A stretch of 6,807 bases of DNA from Anaerolineae bacterium (GTDB lineage Bacteria; Chloroflexota; Anaerolineae; JAFGEY01), in contig JAFGEY010000095.1 in NCBI GenBank assembly GCA_016931365.1, positions 1 through 6,807 on the forward strand, in the 5' to 3' direction. Shown here in pieces: positions 5,112-6,807 of this stretch. The position numbers and the translations under genes were made by a program. The notes under the pieces were generated by a model that made no database searches, had not been told where the DNA came from, and saw nothing but the letters and a program-made list of their open reading frames with translations. The stretch's first letter is position 1. The number at the start of each line of letters is the position of its first letter.

Positions 5112-6420
5112 ATCTTCTCTTCCGGGTCAATTCGCCCAGCTTTTCCCACACCGGGCGCGCTTCGGTCGAACGGTCTTCATCCAGGCGGAACAGGGGCGTA
5201 AACTGCGCGTTGCCACCCTTCATCTCGCGCTCCACCTGCGCAATCTCGGTGGTGCGCCGCCGGCCAAAGCAGTCATAGCCAAGCTGCAGCACCAGGTCGA
5301 CCGACTGGGTAAAGAGCGACTTGGACGCCTCCATCCGCACGCCCACGTCGGAGAACATAATCACCGACAGACGATGCACCGCCGCCTCCGGGCTTTCCGA
5401 GTGAAAGGTGCTCAGGCCGGGATGGTCGGACATCTGGGCGCGGAAAAGCGACATCGCCGCGTCGCCGGTGCGCACCTCGCCCACCACCAGCCAGTCGGGG
5501 GTCATGCGCATCGCGTCGTTGACCCCATCGGTGATCGTGTACGGCGGCACTTCGCTGCCGGGCGGCGCCGGCCGCGCTTCCAGGGCTACCACGTGCGGGT
5601 GATCGATGAAAATCTCTTCCGGATCCTCGATCTTGACGATGCGGTCATCTTGGGCGATGAACCCGGTCAGCGCGCTCAGGATCGTCGTCTTGCCGGTGCC
5701 GGTGCCGCCGATGATAAAGATGCGCAGGTACTGCCTGATCGCCGATTCCAGCAGGCTCATCATTTGCTCATCCATGCTGCCCCAGGCCACAAGCTGCTCC
5801 GGGCGCACCGGCCTTTGCTCGAACAAGCGAATGTTCAGTGACGGGAAACCTGCTCCCGGCGCGACACAGGCGTGGATCACCTTGATGCGCCCCCCGCCCG
5901 GATTGTGTCGCGTCCTGGGCAGCTTGGCGTCGACCGAGGGCGTCGACTCGTTCAGCGAGCGCCCTTGTGGGCCGATCACCGCCGCGATCACCCGCTCGAC
6001 CTCGTTGGGGTCGGGATGCAGGTCGGTTAATTCCTCGAACCGCGAGCGGCCCTTGATCTTGGCGAACAACTTGCCGGCCGGCGTGATCGCGATCTCGGTC
6101 AGATCGGTCCGCGCTGGCGGCAGGAGCAGGTCGAGAAAGCCCAGCCCCAGCACCTTGCGGGCAATCTCGTCGGCCAGACGCGCCTCGTCCACGGTGGAGA
6201 GCGCGTTCAGCCCGGCGCGGCGCACCCCGGCGGCCACCAGCGCGCCGATGCGGGCGCGCACCGCCTGCCGGTCGGCGTCGGTGGGGGAACGCAGGGCGGC
6301 CTCTTGAAATTCGCCGTTGATCCGGGCGATCACCTCGCCGGTGATGGTTCTCGCATCCTCCTCCGACAGCGAGATGCTGCGTTGTAGAGCGTCAGGACTG
6401 ACAAAGTCGAGCAGGCTCAT
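5110..6420 (-). CDS. tadA: TadA/CpaF-family secretion and pilus assembly ATPase
   Basis: This 436-residue protein is a type II/IV secretion ATPase of the TadA/CpaF branch, the hexameric cytoplasmic motor of the system. Residues 1-100 form a helical N-terminal region. From about 105 to 225 is the N-terminal domain, with NESTPSVDAKLPR (158-170) and SLNIRLF (194-200) matching the CpaF pattern. Walker A is GGTGTGKTT (238-246). The Asp box is IVKIEDPEEIFI (261-272). Walker B is DWLVVGEVRTGDA (309-321, with E315). The His box is HPGLSTFHSESPEAAVHRL (333-351). All catalytic boxes look intact. ATG at 6420 overlaps the stop of the preceding gene (ATGA) and has AAGG seven bases upstream. Confidence in function is high. 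Insertion of the IS upstream may affect its transcription. Confidence 0.95.
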   Translation of the reverse strand: MSLLDFVSPDALQRSISLSEEDARTITGEVIARINGEFQEAALRSPTDADRQAVRARIGALVAAGVRRAGLNALSTVDEARLADEIARKVLGLGFLDLLLPPARTDLTEIAITPAGKLFAKIKGRSRFEELTDLHPDPNEVERVIAAVIGPQGRSLNESTPSVDAKLPRTRHNPGGGRIKVIHACVAPGAGFPSLNIRLFEQRPVRPEQLVAWGSMDEQMMSLLESAIRQYLRIFIIGGTGTGKTTILSALTGFIAQDDRIVKIEDPEEIFIDHPHVVALEARPAPPGSEVPPYTITDGVNDAMRMTPDWLVVGEVRTGDAAMSLFRAQMSDHPGLSTFHSESPEAAVHRLSVIMFSDVGVRMEASKSLFTQSVDLVLQLGYDCFGRRRTTEIAQVEREMKGGNAQFTPLFRLDEDRSTEARPVWEKLGELTRKRR

Positions 6421-6725
6421 CCACTCACCTTCAATTTCAGCCCGAACAATTGGAGCACCTTTTTGCCCGCATCCCGCGCCGCGCCCACCGCGCCGTTGCT
6501 CGACAAATTTGGATAGAACGCCGCGATCAACCCGCGCACGCCGTGGCCAAAAGCGTCGTCAAAGACCACCGGCACTTTGCCCTCGTTCTGCAAGGGACGC
6601 ACCCGCGCCGAAAAGGGGATGGTGGTCAGCACCGGCGGAAACCAGCCCTCCATGTAGCCCGCCGCGCCCTGGTGAAAGGCGTCCGGCAAGAGATTGTCGG
6701 TTTCCTTGCTGAACTGGTTGAGTAC
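6417..6725 (-). pseudogene. C-terminal remnant of a MinD/ParA-like ATPase, 5' part cut off by an insertion sequence
   Basis: About 102 codons remain, beginning VLNQFSKETDNLLPDAFHQ and ending GLKLKVSG before TGA at 6419-6417. The remnant resembles the C-terminal third of MinD/CpaE-like ATPases. An LNQF strand normally follows the nucleotide-binding core, and TTIPFSARVRPLQNEGKVPV fits the late 'IP...' strand and helix. No Walker A is present. The frame stays open upstream only to 6797 (in-frame TGA at 6800-6798) and contains no ATG. The only conventional candidate start, TTG at 6689, has no well-placed ribosome binding site. Base composition shifts sharply to AT-rich near 6725, and an outward-facing transposase start follows. 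The reading is that an IS split the gene. The stop overlaps the tadA start. The ATPase family call is moderately sure and the truncation is well supported. Confidence 0.65.
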
Positions 6726-6741
6726 ATCGTAAATTAAGTTC

Positions 6742-6769
6742 TTGACAAATCCTGCCAGATATGGATAAT
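6742..6769 (+). promoter_or_regulatory. Sigma70-type promoter at the IS end
   Basis: A perfect -35 box, TTGACA (6742-6747), is followed after 16 bases by GATAAT (6764-6769), which matches five of six bases of the consensus -10. Transcription would start near 6776, on or very close to the transposase ATG. Confidence 0.6.
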
Positions 6770-6775
6770 GGCAGG
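6751..6775. repeat. Perfect 7-bp inverted repeat overlapping the transposase promoter
   Basis: CCTGCCA (6751-6757) and TGGCAGG (6769-6775) are perfect inverted copies separated by 11 bases. They bracket the -10 box and end at the ATG at 6776. They could be an operator or, in read-through transcripts, a stem that hides the transposase start. Both are inference. Confidence 0.75.
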
Positions 6776-6807
6776 ATGAAAAAACAACATGTAAAACTCA
6801 GTGAAAA
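6776..6807 (+). CDS. Transposase N-terminus, probably IS630 family (runs off right edge)
   Basis: From ATG 6776 the frame encodes MKKQHVKLSE and continues past the edge. An in-frame ATG at 6761 would add MDNGR. A short basic start followed by 'V.LSE' or 'V.LT..E' is characteristic of IS630-family (Tc1/mariner-related) transposases, whose N-terminus begins a helix-turn-helix DNA-binding domain. No catalytic DDE residue is in view because only ten codons are present. I prefer 6776 because the promoter -10 box covers 6764-6769 and a transcript would start near 6776. An mRNA made from this promoter would not contain the ATG at 6761. The family call rests on a short match and is tentative. Confidence 0.55.
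   Translation, partial: MKKQHVKLSE

Larger units (their letters stand above)
6725..6807 (+). mobile_element. End of an insertion sequence, probably IS630 family (partial)
   Basis: Near 6725 the sequence changes from high-GC pilus coding DNA to AT-rich DNA. That DNA carries a promoter and the start of a transposase-like protein reading out of the window. IS630-type elements insert at TA dinucleotides. TA occurs at 6723-6724, 6730-6731 and 6735-6736, and the first falls within the codon before LNQF of the broken ATPase gene. The terminal inverted repeat cannot be verified because the other end is outside the window, so the left boundary is approximate. Confidence 0.6.

Noticed and set aside
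5606..6307. Plus-strand open frame of 233 codons opposite tadA
   Set aside because: It is Ser/Arg/Pro-rich with no family features, and tadA on the other strand has all four ATPase boxes.
6417..6689. Intact 90-residue gene starting at TTG 6689
   Set aside because: The matching protein pattern continues upstream of 6689 to about 6725, and no well-spaced ribosome binding site precedes the TTG. A remnant of a larger gene fits better.

Overview
This window is a compact, high-GC bacterial operon for a Tad-type (type IVc) pilus or secretion machine. All of its genes lie on the minus strand, so it reads from right to left. I see no secretin, TadD/TadG or pilin gene here. Small minus-strand genes are tightly coupled, and two ParA/MinD-type ATPases sit in one Tad cluster. 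Together these suggest a Chloroflexota (Anaerolineae/Caldilineae-like) bacterium, or another lineage without a classical outer membrane. This taxonomic call is inference from gene content, not from a marker gene.

In transcription order the layout is as follows. (1) At the right edge (about 6725-6807) is the end of an insertion sequence. It carries the start of a plus-strand, probably IS630-family, transposase with its own promoter. (2) The insertion appears to have cut a MinD/ParA-like ATPase gene, of which only the C-terminal ~100 codons remain (6417-6725). (3) The assembly core follows: tadA/cpaF ATPase (5110-6420, ATGA overlap with the preceding fragment), tadB (4052-5020) and tadC (3155-4051, starting on the base after the tadB stop). 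(4) Next are an ICMT/PEMT-like membrane methyltransferase (2502-3071) and a small A24 prepilin peptidase, tadV/cpaA (2079-2501, starting on the base after the methyltransferase stop). (5) Then come a CpaE/TadZ-like ATPase (1118-2068), a CspA-family cold-shock protein (885-1097) and a CpaB/RcpC-like SAF-domain protein (84-881). (6) An unidentified gene begins at 94 and runs off the left edge.

The proposed division of labour is this. TadA powers assembly at the TadB/TadC inner-membrane platform. TadV removes prepilin leaders, and the CpaE-like protein probably sets position or polarity. CpaB would guide or anchor the fibre outside the membrane. The methyltransferase is the least expected enzyme. 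It sits directly against a prepilin peptidase that has no methyltransferase domain, so it may modify pilin N-termini or a membrane component of the machine. The cold-shock protein is a second unexpected passenger and may act on the long transcript.

Three DNA-level structures stand out. One is an inverted, heptamer-periodic repeat filling the tadA-tadB gap. Another is a hairpin with two alternative folds between tadC and the methyltransferase, ending at the latter's ribosome binding site. The third is an in-frame triple 18-bp repeat in cpaB. No gene-free stretch exceeds 300 bases. I saw no tRNA, rRNA, CRISPR array or convincing rho-independent terminator.
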